NCBI GenBank assembly: GCA_021793275.1
Contig: JAJYTC010000015.1
Span: 1-44,957 of the forward strand
DNA: 44,957 nt
Reading direction: 5' to 3'
Origin: Deltaproteobacteria bacterium
Lineage (GTDB): Bacteria > Desulfobacterota > Syntrophobacteria > Syntrophobacterales > Syntrophobacteraceae
The notes under the pieces are model-generated. The model was given only the letters and a program-made list of their open reading frames with translations, made no database searches and was not told the DNA's origin. The translations under genes and the position numbers were made by a program. Positions 30,046 to 37,792 of the stretch are shown one piece after another. The first letter of the stretch is position 1, and the number at the start of each line of letters is the position of its first letter.

Positions 30046-30916
30046 GCCCCTTCGGAGAAGGGTCGATGTCCTGCAGGAGTTGCGGGAAGTGGTGAAAACC
30101 ATGAAGACCATCGCCGCCGTCACTATCCGGCAATATGAAAAGGCTGTGGTCTCCTTGCGCCGGTACAGCCGCACAATTGAGATGGGAATGCAGGTCGTGA
30201 TGCGCGGCCGGGAGGCAGGGCTTGAAATGCAACCGGTTTCCGGCAGGTGCTTGACAATGATTGTCTTTGGCTCGGAGTTCGGCATGTGCGGCCAGTTTAA
30301 CGAAGTACTAACATCGTTTGCACTGAGCAAATGCAAAGAACTCCAAATCCCGGAACGGGACCGGTCCGTAATTGCCGTGGGGACTCGGGCACTCTCCAGC
30401 CTGGAGGAGATTGGAGCACAAGTGGAGTCGTGGGTTGCTCTTCCCGGCTCCGTAGGCGGCATTACTTCCCGGGTCCAGGAGTTATTGTCCAAGATAGAGG
30501 ACTGGCAGTGTCGGGGGGGAACCGGAAGGATCATGCTCTTCCATAATGAACCGGTCTCGGGGCTGATTTATCGCCCCAAGGCGGTGGCGTTTCTGCCAAT
30601 CGAAATGGAGTGGCAGGGAAGCCTGGAGCAAAAGGCCTGGCCCAGCCGGGTCCTGCCCACTTTCACAATGGGACGGCTCCAACTGATTCATGCCCTGCTG
30701 AGGCAATACCTCTTCGTGATCCTGTACCGTGCTTTTGCAGAGTCCCTCGCCAGTGAAAATATGGCGCGTCTCGCCTGCATGCAGGCTGCTGAAGATAACA
30801 TCGAAGATCGCCTCCAGGAACTGCGGCTGCAATACAATCAGTTGCGACAAGCCGCCATTACTGAAGAACTTTTGGATATTGTTGCCGGATTTGAAGTATT
30901 GACCGAGAAACCTTGA
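30032..30916 (+). CDS. atpG: N-type F-ATPase, F1 gamma subunit
   Basis: A 294-residue central rotor shaft. The N-terminal helix ([25 protein letters not shown]) and the C-terminal helix ([20 protein letters not shown]) form the coiled coil that turns inside alpha3beta3, with a Rossmann-like middle domain ([15 protein letters not shown]). Sequence is divergent from housekeeping gamma, as known for N-ATPases. The ATG at 30032 has TGGAG 7 nt upstream and lies inside the end of atpA. It is the last gene of the operon. Confidence 0.92.
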   Translation: MEAVEPLRRRVDVLQELREVVKTMKTIAAVTIRQYEKAVVSLRRYSRTIEMGMQVVMRGREAGLEMQPVSGRCLTMIVFGSEFGMCGQFNEVLTSFALSKCKELQIPERDRSVIAVGTRALSSLEEIGAQVESWVALPGSVGGITSRVQELLSKIEDWQCRGGTGRIMLFHNEPVSGLIYRPKAVAFLPIEMEWQGSLEQKAWPSRVLPTFTMGRLQLIHALLRQYLFVILYRAFAESLASENMARLACMQAAEDNIEDRLQELRLQYNQLRQAAITEELLDIVAGFEVLTEKP

Positions 30917-31184
30917 GACGTCACGGCCTACATGTAAAGATCTGTACGCTCGATATTCCGGTTGGCAAGCAACTTTCCAATGGTGAAATCGTGTAGAAGT
31001 CGATTGCCTAATCGGCGGTCAAGCTCAGAAAACAGGTTGACAGGCCAACATTGAGAAGGCGCCCCTTTTCCCATCTTTTATACACGGGGTTTGCTATTTG
31101 GGGATAAGCGCTGCCTGACGCGAGTGGTGGCGCTCCTGCCCGTTAAGTTTACGGAACCCGGGACGCAGGCATAATCAGCACTTA

Positions 31185-32162
31185 TCACTTGGATGAACCT
31201 ACCTGCTTCTCCTGTTCGGCGGCCCGGCCGAGAAGCGCTGCGACATCGTCCAAGCTTTCTATCTTCACGGCCGCCTGTTTTAGCTTCTTCGCACCCGGTA
31301 TTTGCTGCAGATACCAGCACAGATGTTTTCGCATCTCGATGATTCCACGCCGGCCTTTGAGATCGATGGAAAGCCTTGCGTGCTCTAGCGCAGTCCTTAA
31401 GACGTCCGCGCGTTCGGGCTTCGCGATGGAGCCTCCGTTCCAGGTCTCTTGCAACTGCCTGAAGATCCACGGATTGCCCAACGCTCCCCTTGCGATGCCC
31501 ACTCCGTCGGCCCCCGTCTTTTCGATCAGTTCGACGGCCGTGGCCGAGCTTGCCGCGCCGCCGTTGGCAAGTACAATCCCCTTGAAACGGGCGCGGGCCT
31601 CGCGGGTCGTTTCTATATCGTTTGGACCGGAAAAACGCTGTGCGTAAGTCCTTCCATGGATCATCACAGCCTTTATGTCCAGGTCCCCGACATAATCGAG
31701 AAAACTGAGAAGGTCGAACCCCTGGACATTGGTCCTGGTCTTTATCGATACCGGCAAATGCGTGTTCTCGATAACGCTAAGGATCACCTCCCTTGCCAGG
31801 GGCGGATTTGTCATCAGGGCCGCTCCCGCTCCACGTTTGAACACCTTCGCCATGGGACAGCCGAAGTTGATGTCGATTCCGTCTGGCCTGATTTCTGTGG
31901 TGACAAAACGGGCGGCGATTGCGAAATGTTCGGGATTATTTCCGAAAAGCTGAACGACATAAGGCCTTTCCGAATCCTCGAACCGTACTATCTCTAAAGT
32001 CGATTGCGCTTGATAGGCAAAGGCGGTGGAACTGGCCAGCTCGCTGTAAACGACGTCGGCGCCACATCCCTTGCATATGCGCCGAAAGGCGCTGTCGGTT
32101 ATACCCGAGAGCGGCGCCAGGGCAAAAACGGGCTTTCTCAAAGATGTCCAAAAGTTATGCAT
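31185..32162 (-). CDS. tRNA-dihydrouridine synthase family protein
   Basis: A 325-residue FMN-dependent TIM-barrel enzyme that reduces uridine to dihydrouridine in tRNA. The N-terminus has APLSGITDSAFRRICKGCGA. The active-site block is GIDINFGCPMAKVFKRGAGAA with the catalytic Cys. Other motifs are VKTRTNVQG-like SIKTRTNVQGFDLL, HGRTYAQRFSG and VLANGGAASSATAVEL for FMN phosphate binding. A C-terminal helical domain follows. It belongs to the DusB-like group, but which tRNA position it modifies is not evident. It stands alone, divergent from the acyl-CoA ligase. Confidence 0.9.
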   Translation of the reverse strand: MHNFWTSLRKPVFALAPLSGITDSAFRRICKGCGADVVYSELASSTAFAYQAQSTLEIVRFEDSERPYVVQLFGNNPEHFAIAARFVTTEIRPDGIDINFGCPMAKVFKRGAGAALMTNPPLAREVILSVIENTHLPVSIKTRTNVQGFDLLSFLDYVGDLDIKAVMIHGRTYAQRFSGPNDIETTREARARFKGIVLANGGAASSATAVELIEKTGADGVGIARGALGNPWIFRQLQETWNGGSIAKPERADVLRTALEHARLSIDLKGRRGIIEMRKHLCWYLQQIPGAKKLKQAAVKIESLDDVAALLGRAAEQEKQVGSSK

Positions 32163-32469
32163 ATTGCCTGCTACTATTCCTCGTACATCCGGATCTGTTC
32201 CTGCTAATAGGAAGTTGCGTTCGGGATTTTGGTATCATCTGCTCGCACCGCAGGGGAAATGATCTTGCATAAGCGACTCCATTGGATTATTCAAGCAGAT
32301 TAACAGCGAATCTGACAGTATGCCAGCATAGCGATGTTTCACCGTTTTGGGTATTTATTGCCGGCCTTGCAGGCAGCGGATTTGGCATGCTTATTGCCCC
32401 TCTGTCCAGTTTGTTTCGATCATTGCGACGGGCCGATATTTGATTCACTTACTTAAGAAAGGAGTAAGC
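32163..32469. other. Divergent intergenic region upstream of the CoA ligase, 307 bp
   Basis: No gene is seen. It holds the control region for the dihydrouridine synthase (minus) and the acyl-CoA ligase (plus), including the sigma-54-like promoter at 32383-32397 (separate entry). I saw no obvious long palindrome for an activator site, but enhancer sites can lie further upstream. Confidence 0.5.
32383..32397 (+). promoter_or_regulatory. Sigma-54 (-24/-12) promoter for the acyl-CoA ligase
   Basis: TGGCATGCTTATTGC matches the sigma-54 consensus TGGCAC-N5-TTGC at 9 of 10 fixed positions, with the required GG-N10-GC spacing. It points toward the ligase ATG at 32470. A start about 12 nt downstream would give a leader of about 60 nt, and the gene has AAAGGAG 5 nt before its ATG. 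This is a pattern match, but a strong one in the right place. Confidence 0.65.
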
Positions 32470-34107
32470 ATGAGTAAAATACCCCAAGATTACTTGCCGG
32501 AGAAGCAAACATGGCCGCAATACCTCACCCCCGATGAATTTGCGAACACCCCCGACAAACTGAACCTGGCCGATTTTCTGCTCGATCGGCACGTGAAGGC
32601 CGGAAGGGGCGACAACATCGCGATCAAGTTTATGGATAAAGAGATAACATATGCTCAACTGCAGAAAATGGTCAACCAGTTTGGCAACGCATTGAAAGAT
32701 GCCGGAGTCGAGCCTCAGGACAGGGTGGGCATTCGCCTGGTAAACTCGCCTCCCTCACTGGTCACCATCTTCGCCATTGAAAAGATCGGAGCGATTCCCG
32801 TTCCGACCTCGCCGCTCTGGTCTCGTGAAGAGATCGGTTTCGTGGTCAACAATGCTGAAATGAAATATTTCGTTGTAAACGCGCCCCTGATGGAGCAGGT
32901 CGAGGCGGCCAAGCCCAATTTTAAGTGCGGCACCAAAGTTGTGGTAATCGGGGGTGTTGCCGAGGAAGTGAAAGGTGCGGGCAATCTGGTTTTCGAAGAA
33001 ATGCTCGCCAAAGGTTCTCCTGAGCTCGAAGCCACCATGCTCGATCCCTACGATATCGGGGTGATACTGTATACCTCGGGCACCACCGGAATGCCGAAGG
33101 GGTGCGTTCATTTCATCCGTCCCACCGTCATTGAAACCCGGATGGTCAATAAATATGTCTATCAGCTAAAAGCCGGAGACGTCCTGGGAGGGGCGGCGCC
33201 GGTGTCTTTTGCCGCCGGTTTCGGAACTTTCACGCTCATTCCCTTCGAGGGCGGCGCCACTATTTCTTTGCTTCCCAAGTTTTCTCCGCCTGACATGATG
33301 GAACTGATTCCCAAGCATAAGATAACCGTTTTGACCGGACTTCCGACTGCCTACCGCGCACTCCTTAAATTCCCGGCCTTTAAAAAATATGACGTCAGTT
33401 CCGTGCGGCTGTACACGGCGGGGGGCGACGCTCTTGGCGCCGAGACGCTTCAGGGCTGGATGGAGCTGACCGGCAAGCCCATCTGGGAGGGACTGGGGGG
33501 AACTGAAATGCTCCACCTGGTGACTTCCAACACCCTCAACGAGCAGCCGGTGCCCAACTCTATCGGAAAGGCCCTTCCAGGCGTGGATGTTCGGGTCGTC
33601 GATATCTCCGGGCAAGACTGCAAACCGGGTGAAGTGGGCAGCATGATCATCAGGGGCCCCTCGGGCACCCTCTACTGGAAGCCATACGAGAACGGCGAGA
33701 AGCTGCTCAAATCGCAGAAATCGGGTGTGGTCGACGGCTGGAATAAAATGGGCGACGCGGTTTACATGAACGAGGAATGCAATGTCTTCTTTGTCGCCCG
33801 CGAAGATGACATGATCAAGAGTTCGGGCTACCGGATCGCCCCTGCCGAAATCGAGGAAGCCATGGCGAAACATCCTGCGATAGCCGATGTGGGCATAGTA
33901 GGGGTCCCCGATCCCGAAAAAGGGCAGCTGGTAAAGGCCGTAGTAGAACTAAAGCCGGGATTCACAGGTTCCGATGAGCTGACAGAGGAGATCAAAACTT
34001 ACCTCAAAGACCACATAGCCGTCTACAAGCTTCCTCGCGTCGTCCAGTACATGGACAAACTGCCGAGGACCCCAACCGGCAAGCTTGTGCGCCGGCTGCT
34101 CAGGTAG
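32470..34107 (+). CDS. AMP-forming acyl/aryl-CoA ligase (benzoate-CoA ligase-like)
   Basis: A 545-residue adenylate-forming enzyme that activates a carboxylic acid with ATP and CoA. The P-loop-like motif VILYTSGTTGMPKGCVHF is near residue 200. Others are LYTAGGDALGAETL, WEGLGGTEMLHLV, the hinge VAREDDMIKSSGYRIAPAEI and the catalytic-lysine motif LPRTPTGKLVRRLL at the end. The overall pattern (N-terminal LNLADFLLDRHVKAG, TGLPTAYRALL) is closest to the benzoate-CoA and 2-aminobenzoate-CoA ligase group. The acid used is not known. It is monocistronic with a sigma-54-type promoter, which suggests induction by an activator. Confidence 0.9.
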   Translation: MSKIPQDYLPEKQTWPQYLTPDEFANTPDKLNLADFLLDRHVKAGRGDNIAIKFMDKEITYAQLQKMVNQFGNALKDAGVEPQDRVGIRLVNSPPSLVTIFAIEKIGAIPVPTSPLWSREEIGFVVNNAEMKYFVVNAPLMEQVEAAKPNFKCGTKVVVIGGVAEEVKGAGNLVFEEMLAKGSPELEATMLDPYDIGVILYTSGTTGMPKGCVHFIRPTVIETRMVNKYVYQLKAGDVLGGAAPVSFAAGFGTFTLIPFEGGATISLLPKFSPPDMMELIPKHKITVLTGLPTAYRALLKFPAFKKYDVSSVRLYTAGGDALGAETLQGWMELTGKPIWEGLGGTEMLHLVTSNTLNEQPVPNSIGKALPGVDVRVVDISGQDCKPGEVGSMIIRGPSGTLYWKPYENGEKLLKSQKSGVVDGWNKMGDAVYMNEECNVFFVAREDDMIKSSGYRIAPAEIEEAMAKHPAIADVGIVGVPDPEKGQLVKAVVELKPGFTGSDELTEEIKTYLKDHIAVYKLPRVVQYMDKLPRTPTGKLVRRLLR

Positions 34108-34166
34108 GCTGTCGATCTTATTTTCTGCCGTGGATGTTTGCCGGCAGAGTTTTGAACCGGTGCGCC

Positions 34167-34214
34167 GGGGCCCAGGGGCCAGGTCGCCTAAAAGCCGCCT
34201 TGCCCCTGGCCCCC
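34167..34214. terminator. GC-rich inverted repeat between convergent genes
   Basis: GGGGCCCAGGGGC (34167-34179) pairs with GCCCCTGGCCCCC (34202-34214) with one mismatch, across a 22-nt loop. It lies between the end of the CoA ligase and the end of the convergent receiver-like gene. There is no T-run, so it may be a bidirectional or Rho-assisted terminator. Confidence 0.45.
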
Positions 34215-34259
34215 GTCGCCTGTTATGAAAGATCGGAAAGGCGAGGGGCCAAATCGCTT

Positions 34260-34688
34260 CTACTCTTTGGCATCCTTTTGGCGTCGGGTTCGAGCGGCGT
34301 TCATCGTCCTGTCAACCCCGCGGCCGCTCAGAATGAGTCTCACCATGGTCAGGAGCTCCCACTCTTCATACGGCTCCAATATGCAGCCATAGGCGCCAAG
34401 CTCCATAACGCGTCCGATCAAATGGCGGTTGTCCTGGCGGCAGAGCAGAACCAGCTTGGAGTCGGGGCAGGAGGATTGCAGACTGGATATGACCGTTACT
34501 CCGTAAGTTAGCACACTCAGGCAGTCGATAAGGATTATCGAGTTGATCTCCCGTTGAGGACTGGCGCTCAAATCATCCGGAAATACACGCCTTACCTTGA
34601 AATTCTTGTGTTTTTTCAACATGCTCAAAATGCGGGTCCGAACATCGTCGTCCAGAACGATCAGAAAAAATAGAGCAGATTGAGCCAT
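34260..34688 (-). CDS. Stand-alone receiver-like (CheY-fold) protein
   Basis: A 142-residue protein with a receiver-like alternation of strands and helices: ALFFLIVLDDDVRTRILSML (strand 1 plus acidic patch), SIILIDCLSVLTYGV (candidate phosphoacceptor Asp in strand 3), DSKLVLLCRQDNRHLIGRVM, and LGAYGCILEPYEEWELLTMV. The usual strand-5 KP lysine pair appears as EPYEE, so the conserved Lys is missing and normal phosphorylation chemistry is doubtful. A basic tail ends the protein. There is no DNA-binding domain. It is divergently arranged with the amidoligase gene. The frame is open further upstream, but the ATG at 34688 with GGAG before it is the plausible start. Confidence 0.65.
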   Translation of the reverse strand: MAQSALFFLIVLDDDVRTRILSMLKKHKNFKVRRVFPDDLSASPQREINSIILIDCLSVLTYGVTVISSLQSSCPDSKLVLLCRQDNRHLIGRVMELGAYGCILEPYEEWELLTMVRLILSGRGVDRTMNAARTRRQKDAKE

Positions 34689-34955
34689 GATTGATGAACT
34701 CCGATACACAGTCGTCGAAAAAAGCTCATTAGCATTTCCAGGTTCAAGATCTGTGCCCGTCTTCGACGTCCGAAAAACTGCCCGCGGGAATCCGGTATTA
34801 AGGGCGGGATCGGTGGAAGTGTATGAAATGTGTCCCATTGAAAGCAAAAACAGGGTCCATGGTCTTGGAGGACAAGCTTGTGGCCGGAGTTCAAAACTCG
34901 ACCCCCTCCAACCTTCCGTGCGCACATTTCGAGACACTCTATAAGGAGAGCGCTT

Positions 34956-35882
34956 ATGGAAGGGTCCGCAGAGCTTGAGGCGAGGCTCAAAAAGAAGTAT
35001 CCGATGTTGCGTTGCTTCACTGACAGACCTTTTGGAGTGGAAATCGAGTTCTATGGGCTGGACTATTATATACTGCCGCCGGATAACGGCATAATCAAGC
35101 CTTACAATATCCATTCGAAAGCCACTGACGGCAGGAGCTTTCTTCAGTTGCTCGACGATTACCGGTTGCATCTTGGCGCCGACCGGAAATCCTGGCATCT
35201 CGAGGAAGATGGTTCGATCGTGCACCGGGGCGGGGTTGAACTTATAAGCCCCGTTCTGCGGGGCTGCGACGGGCTCCTGGAATTGTATCGTTACTTCCAG
35301 GTGCTGGGCCACATTTTCGGCGTACAGATAGATGCGTCATGCGGATTTCATGTCCATCATGGTGTCTACCCAAGCCAATATAACTGCATGTGCCTTAAAA
35401 TGTTGATAAAAATTGTTTATTCCATGGAAGACTATATTTATTTACTGATCGCAGGAGACAGAAGCCAAAAGGATACGTGCCGTCCTATGGATCTCGATGT
35501 GGATGCCATACTTAAACTTGGCGACTGTGAGGATATATGTAAAAATACCGGATGTAAACTTAAGGAGTTGTGGTATTCAAAAATAAATGGATATGATCAA
35601 CGTCGCGATATGTCCGACAGATATAATTTCACGCGATATCATGGTTTGAATCTTCATTCATATTGGTATCGGTCCACTATCGAATTCAGATATCACTCGG
35701 CGATATTGCACCAAATAGATGAAGCAATGCAGTGGATAATTTTTACGCAGTTGCTTGTCGAGCTTAGCGGAGGATCTATACCAAAGATTGATTATCTATC
35801 AAACTCGAACAAATGGATGAAAGCTATATACAAAATATATCTTGCGTTTGGCTATATGAATCATATTAATAATCTGAGATGA
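34956..35882 (+). CDS. Amidoligase (glutamine-synthetase-like fold, Amidoligase_2 type)
   Basis: A 308-residue protein with the conserved residues of the COOH-NH2 amidoligase superfamily: GVEIEF (Glu29, Glu31), GGVELISP (Glu95), CGFHVHHG (His132, His134) and STIEFRYH (Glu243, Arg245). The family is predicted to form amide or peptide bonds with ATP and two or more metals, on cell-wall peptides, small metabolites or protein termini. Such genes are often found next to class II glutamine amidotransferases, as here (two follow). The ATG at 34956 has AAGGAG 7 nt upstream. The second half of the gene is strikingly AT-rich relative to the first. The substrate is unknown. Confidence 0.8.
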   Translation: MEGSAELEARLKKKYPMLRCFTDRPFGVEIEFYGLDYYILPPDNGIIKPYNIHSKATDGRSFLQLLDDYRLHLGADRKSWHLEEDGSIVHRGGVELISPVLRGCDGLLELYRYFQVLGHIFGVQIDASCGFHVHHGVYPSQYNCMCLKMLIKIVYSMEDYIYLLIAGDRSQKDTCRPMDLDVDAILKLGDCEDICKNTGCKLKELWYSKINGYDQRRDMSDRYNFTRYHGLNLHSYWYRSTIEFRYHSAILHQIDEAMQWIIFTQLLVELSGGSIPKIDYLSNSNKWMKAIYKIYLAFGYMNHINNLR

Positions 35883-35975
35883 CATGTGCGTGCCTAGTGT
35901 TGCGTCGCACAAATAAGTGAATATTTTGAATTATGAATTTTCTCAGCCCCGCGAAGGCGGGTGGCCGGAGACCTT

Positions 35976-36046
35976 GATCTGTACCCCGTGGGGATGCGGG
36001 GGGAGTGAGTGGCTCCCCGCGCTTTTGCCCTCAACCTGCCGAACAA
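35976..36046 (+). repeat. GC-rich palindromic element, copy B, in the amidotransferase leader
   Basis: It contains ACCCCGTGGGG, then GGGGAG (36000-36005) pairing with CTCCCC (36013-36018), then CGCTTTTGC and CGAACAA. The block order matches copy A at 754-816. Just upstream, CCCGC-GAAG-GCGGG (35948-35961) forms another short hairpin. It occupies the 178-bp gap between the amidoligase and the first amidotransferase, and could be a dispersed palindrome or a structured 5' leader. Confidence 0.5.
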
Positions 36047-36060
36047 GGAAACCATAAGAG

Positions 36061-36804
36061 ATGTGCGACATATTTGCGCTCTGCGCCGGGAACAACTATA
36101 CGGCCCAACAGTACCTGCCCATATTCGCCGAAAAGGGCAGGCGGAACATGAACGGCTGGGGCATCGGTTTTTATCGCGACTCCCGGGCCTTTGTGGAGAA
36201 GTCATCGGAACGCGTCTATGACAGCGAGCATGTGCACGAAAGTTTTCAGAGGCTGGCAAGGGTTGTAGACAGCCGGATCATCGTCTCGCACATTAGCTGT
36301 CCCCTGAACGGTGGCCGCCACTCTGCTTACAACCATCCGTTTTCCTTGTCGTTTCTCGACCATGTATGGCTTTTTGTTCATGTCGGGCTGGTAAAGGGAA
36401 TCAACAGTTATCAAACCGCCAATGAACCCCGGATTGATGTCGATGTCTATCCCGCCAGGGTGTTTGAATATCTAAGGGACCAACTCGTCTCTTATATGCG
36501 GTTTACTCCCTATGAAAGTCTTACCCGATCGCTTACAAAAAGCATAAAGAACCTGATTGCGGATTATCCCGGCTATTACGCATTCTTTCTCGCCAACGAA
36601 TCCGTCCTTTTCGCCTTTTTCAATTTTCGGTCGTTGATGCTTCTGCGGGAATCGGGAAGCTGTGGAAACAGCCTTGTAGTGACTTCCATTGCGGAGGGGC
36701 TGAGTGATAAGGGCTGGGCCGAGGTAAAACCCGCGGATAATACCCCGGGAAAGCTGTTGGTGGTTGCCGGACCGGATGTATTGTACCTTGGAGACTTGGC
36801 ATAA
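36061..36804 (+). CDS. Class II glutamine amidotransferase-like protein with degenerate active site
   Basis: A 247-residue YafJ/GATase_4-type Ntn domain beginning Met-Cys (MCDIFALCAG), so Cys2 can become the N-terminal nucleophile. MNGWGIGFY and NHPF are conserved. Two key positions are changed relative to the paralogue that follows: the substrate-binding Arg of HVR is Ser79 (SHISCP), and the oxyanion-hole Asn of AHNG is Val108 (FVHVG). Glutaminase activity is therefore doubtful. It may be a pseudoenzyme partner, a binding protein, or an enzyme of altered chemistry. Both proteins have exactly 247 residues and align without gaps through the first 110. Confidence 0.82.
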   Translation: MCDIFALCAGNNYTAQQYLPIFAEKGRRNMNGWGIGFYRDSRAFVEKSSERVYDSEHVHESFQRLARVVDSRIIVSHISCPLNGGRHSAYNHPFSLSFLDHVWLFVHVGLVKGINSYQTANEPRIDVDVYPARVFEYLRDQLVSYMRFTPYESLTRSLTKSIKNLIADYPGYYAFFLANESVLFAFFNFRSLMLLRESGSCGNSLVVTSIAEGLSDKGWAEVKPADNTPGKLLVVAGPDVLYLGDLA

Positions 36805-36840
36805 TCCGAATTCCTTAATCTGAAAACGAGGTTTTCCGTT

Positions 36841-37584
36841 GTGTGCGACTTGTTTGCTCTATCTGCTGCCACGACTTATTCGGCTCCCCGCTCCCTTCCG
36901 ATTTTTGCGGCCAGGGCGAGCAGGAATATGGACGGCTGGGGGATAGGATTTTACAAAAAATCTCATGCTCATGTAGAAAAATCCGCCGCTCGCGCCTATG
37001 AGCAAGGAAGGCTCCATGATGGTTTTCAAAGGCTTGCACGAGTTATCGCGAGCAAGTTCATCATCGCGCATGTGCGTTTGCGCTCAAGCGGTCCGGTCGA
37101 TGAATGTCACTCCCACCCTTTTGCAGTCCGGTTCGAGGGGGAGGACTGGTTATTCGCCCACAATGGCAAAGCGCCGGCTATCGAGTCGTATCGAGGCCAA
37201 AGGATCAGGCTGGAGGACGTGGTGAGCGATTCGGCAAGGATCTTCGAGTTCCTCCTGGACGGCATCGGGGCCGTGCGCAAAACAGGGGGCGATCCTTATC
37301 CTCTTTTCGTGGCGATCGCCGGGGCTTCGACGCGGCTTATCCGAGAATATCCCGGAACGTATAACTTTTTGTTGACCAATGGTTCGGTTCTGTTCGCCTT
37401 CAGCAATCACAGGCAATTTCTGTTGCTAAAGGGCAGTGAGAACCTCGAAAAAGCCCTGCTCCTTACCACAGTCGAGCAGGGTTTGAGCGGGGAGAACTGG
37501 GTAAGGTTCGCCAAGAGCGCCGGGTCGGCCGGGCTTTTGATGGCGATTGCCGGAAGCGACATAGTGCTAAAAGAAGAATTGTGA
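36841..37584 (+). CDS. Class II glutamine amidotransferase (YafJ/GATase_4 type), intact active site
   Basis: A 247-residue Ntn-hydrolase-type glutaminase domain that releases ammonia from glutamine. The GTG start at 36841 places Cys at residue 2 (MCDLFALSAA). Other motifs are MDGWGIGFY, IIAHVRLRSSG (Arg79), SHPF and WLFAHNGK (Asn108-Gly109), all matching the catalytic set of class II amidotransferases. It follows the degenerate paralogue by 36 bp, so they are a tandem duplication, probably co-transcribed. No synthase domain is fused, so ammonia is presumably delivered to a separate enzyme; the amidoligase just upstream is the obvious candidate. Confidence 0.85.
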   Translation: MCDLFALSAATTYSAPRSLPIFAARASRNMDGWGIGFYKKSHAHVEKSAARAYEQGRLHDGFQRLARVIASKFIIAHVRLRSSGPVDECHSHPFAVRFEGEDWLFAHNGKAPAIESYRGQRIRLEDVVSDSARIFEFLLDGIGAVRKTGGDPYPLFVAIAGASTRLIREYPGTYNFLLTNGSVLFAFSNHRQFLLLKGSENLEKALLLTTVEQGLSGENWVRFAKSAGSAGLLMAIAGSDIVLKEEL

Positions 37585-37594
37585 GAGGCCCGGA

Positions 37595-37792
37595 TCAGCC
37601 GTTTTCCATTTCACTTTCCATATCGACGAGAGCCTTTTTGGCGTTTACGATCAATTCATAAAAAGCGTCCGACCTGTAAGTGTCAAGGCCGCCGCAACCC
37701 ATGTCGGACGACCTGTCGAAGACATCCTCCTTATCGACGTAAGTTATGAGGGCCTTGGACGCTTCGTAGAATTTTGTGAATTTCTCGTTCAT
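37595..37792 (-). CDS. Small helical protein, function unknown
   Basis: A 65-residue acidic, mostly helical protein (FTKFYEASKALITYVDK, then FYELIVNAKKALVDMESEM) with one Cys in a Gly-rich turn (DMGCGGLDTY). I do not recognise the family. Its ATG overlaps the stop of the metallo-beta-lactamase gene (ATGA), which indicates translational coupling and supports it as a real gene. It converges on the second amidotransferase. Confidence 0.6.
   Translation of the reverse strand: MNEKFTKFYEASKALITYVDKEDVFDRSSDMGCGGLDTYRSDAFYELIVNAKKALVDMESEMENG

Noticed and set aside
29563-30534. Long minus-strand open frame opposite atpA and atpG
   Set aside because: It is antisense to two clear ATPase subunits and has low-complexity, Ser/Arg-rich sequence with no family features.
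34689-35312. Upstream extension of the minus-strand receiver-like gene to 35312
   Set aside because: It would run antisense through the first third of the amidoligase, which has conserved motifs and its own ribosome site. The extension has no recognisable sequence, while an ATG with GGAG exists at 34688.
35976-36046. A known riboswitch (c-di-GMP, cobalamin, molybdenum cofactor or glutamine type) in the amidotransferase leader
   Set aside because: The conserved core sequences of those classes as I know them are not present. It is kept only as a shared palindromic element.
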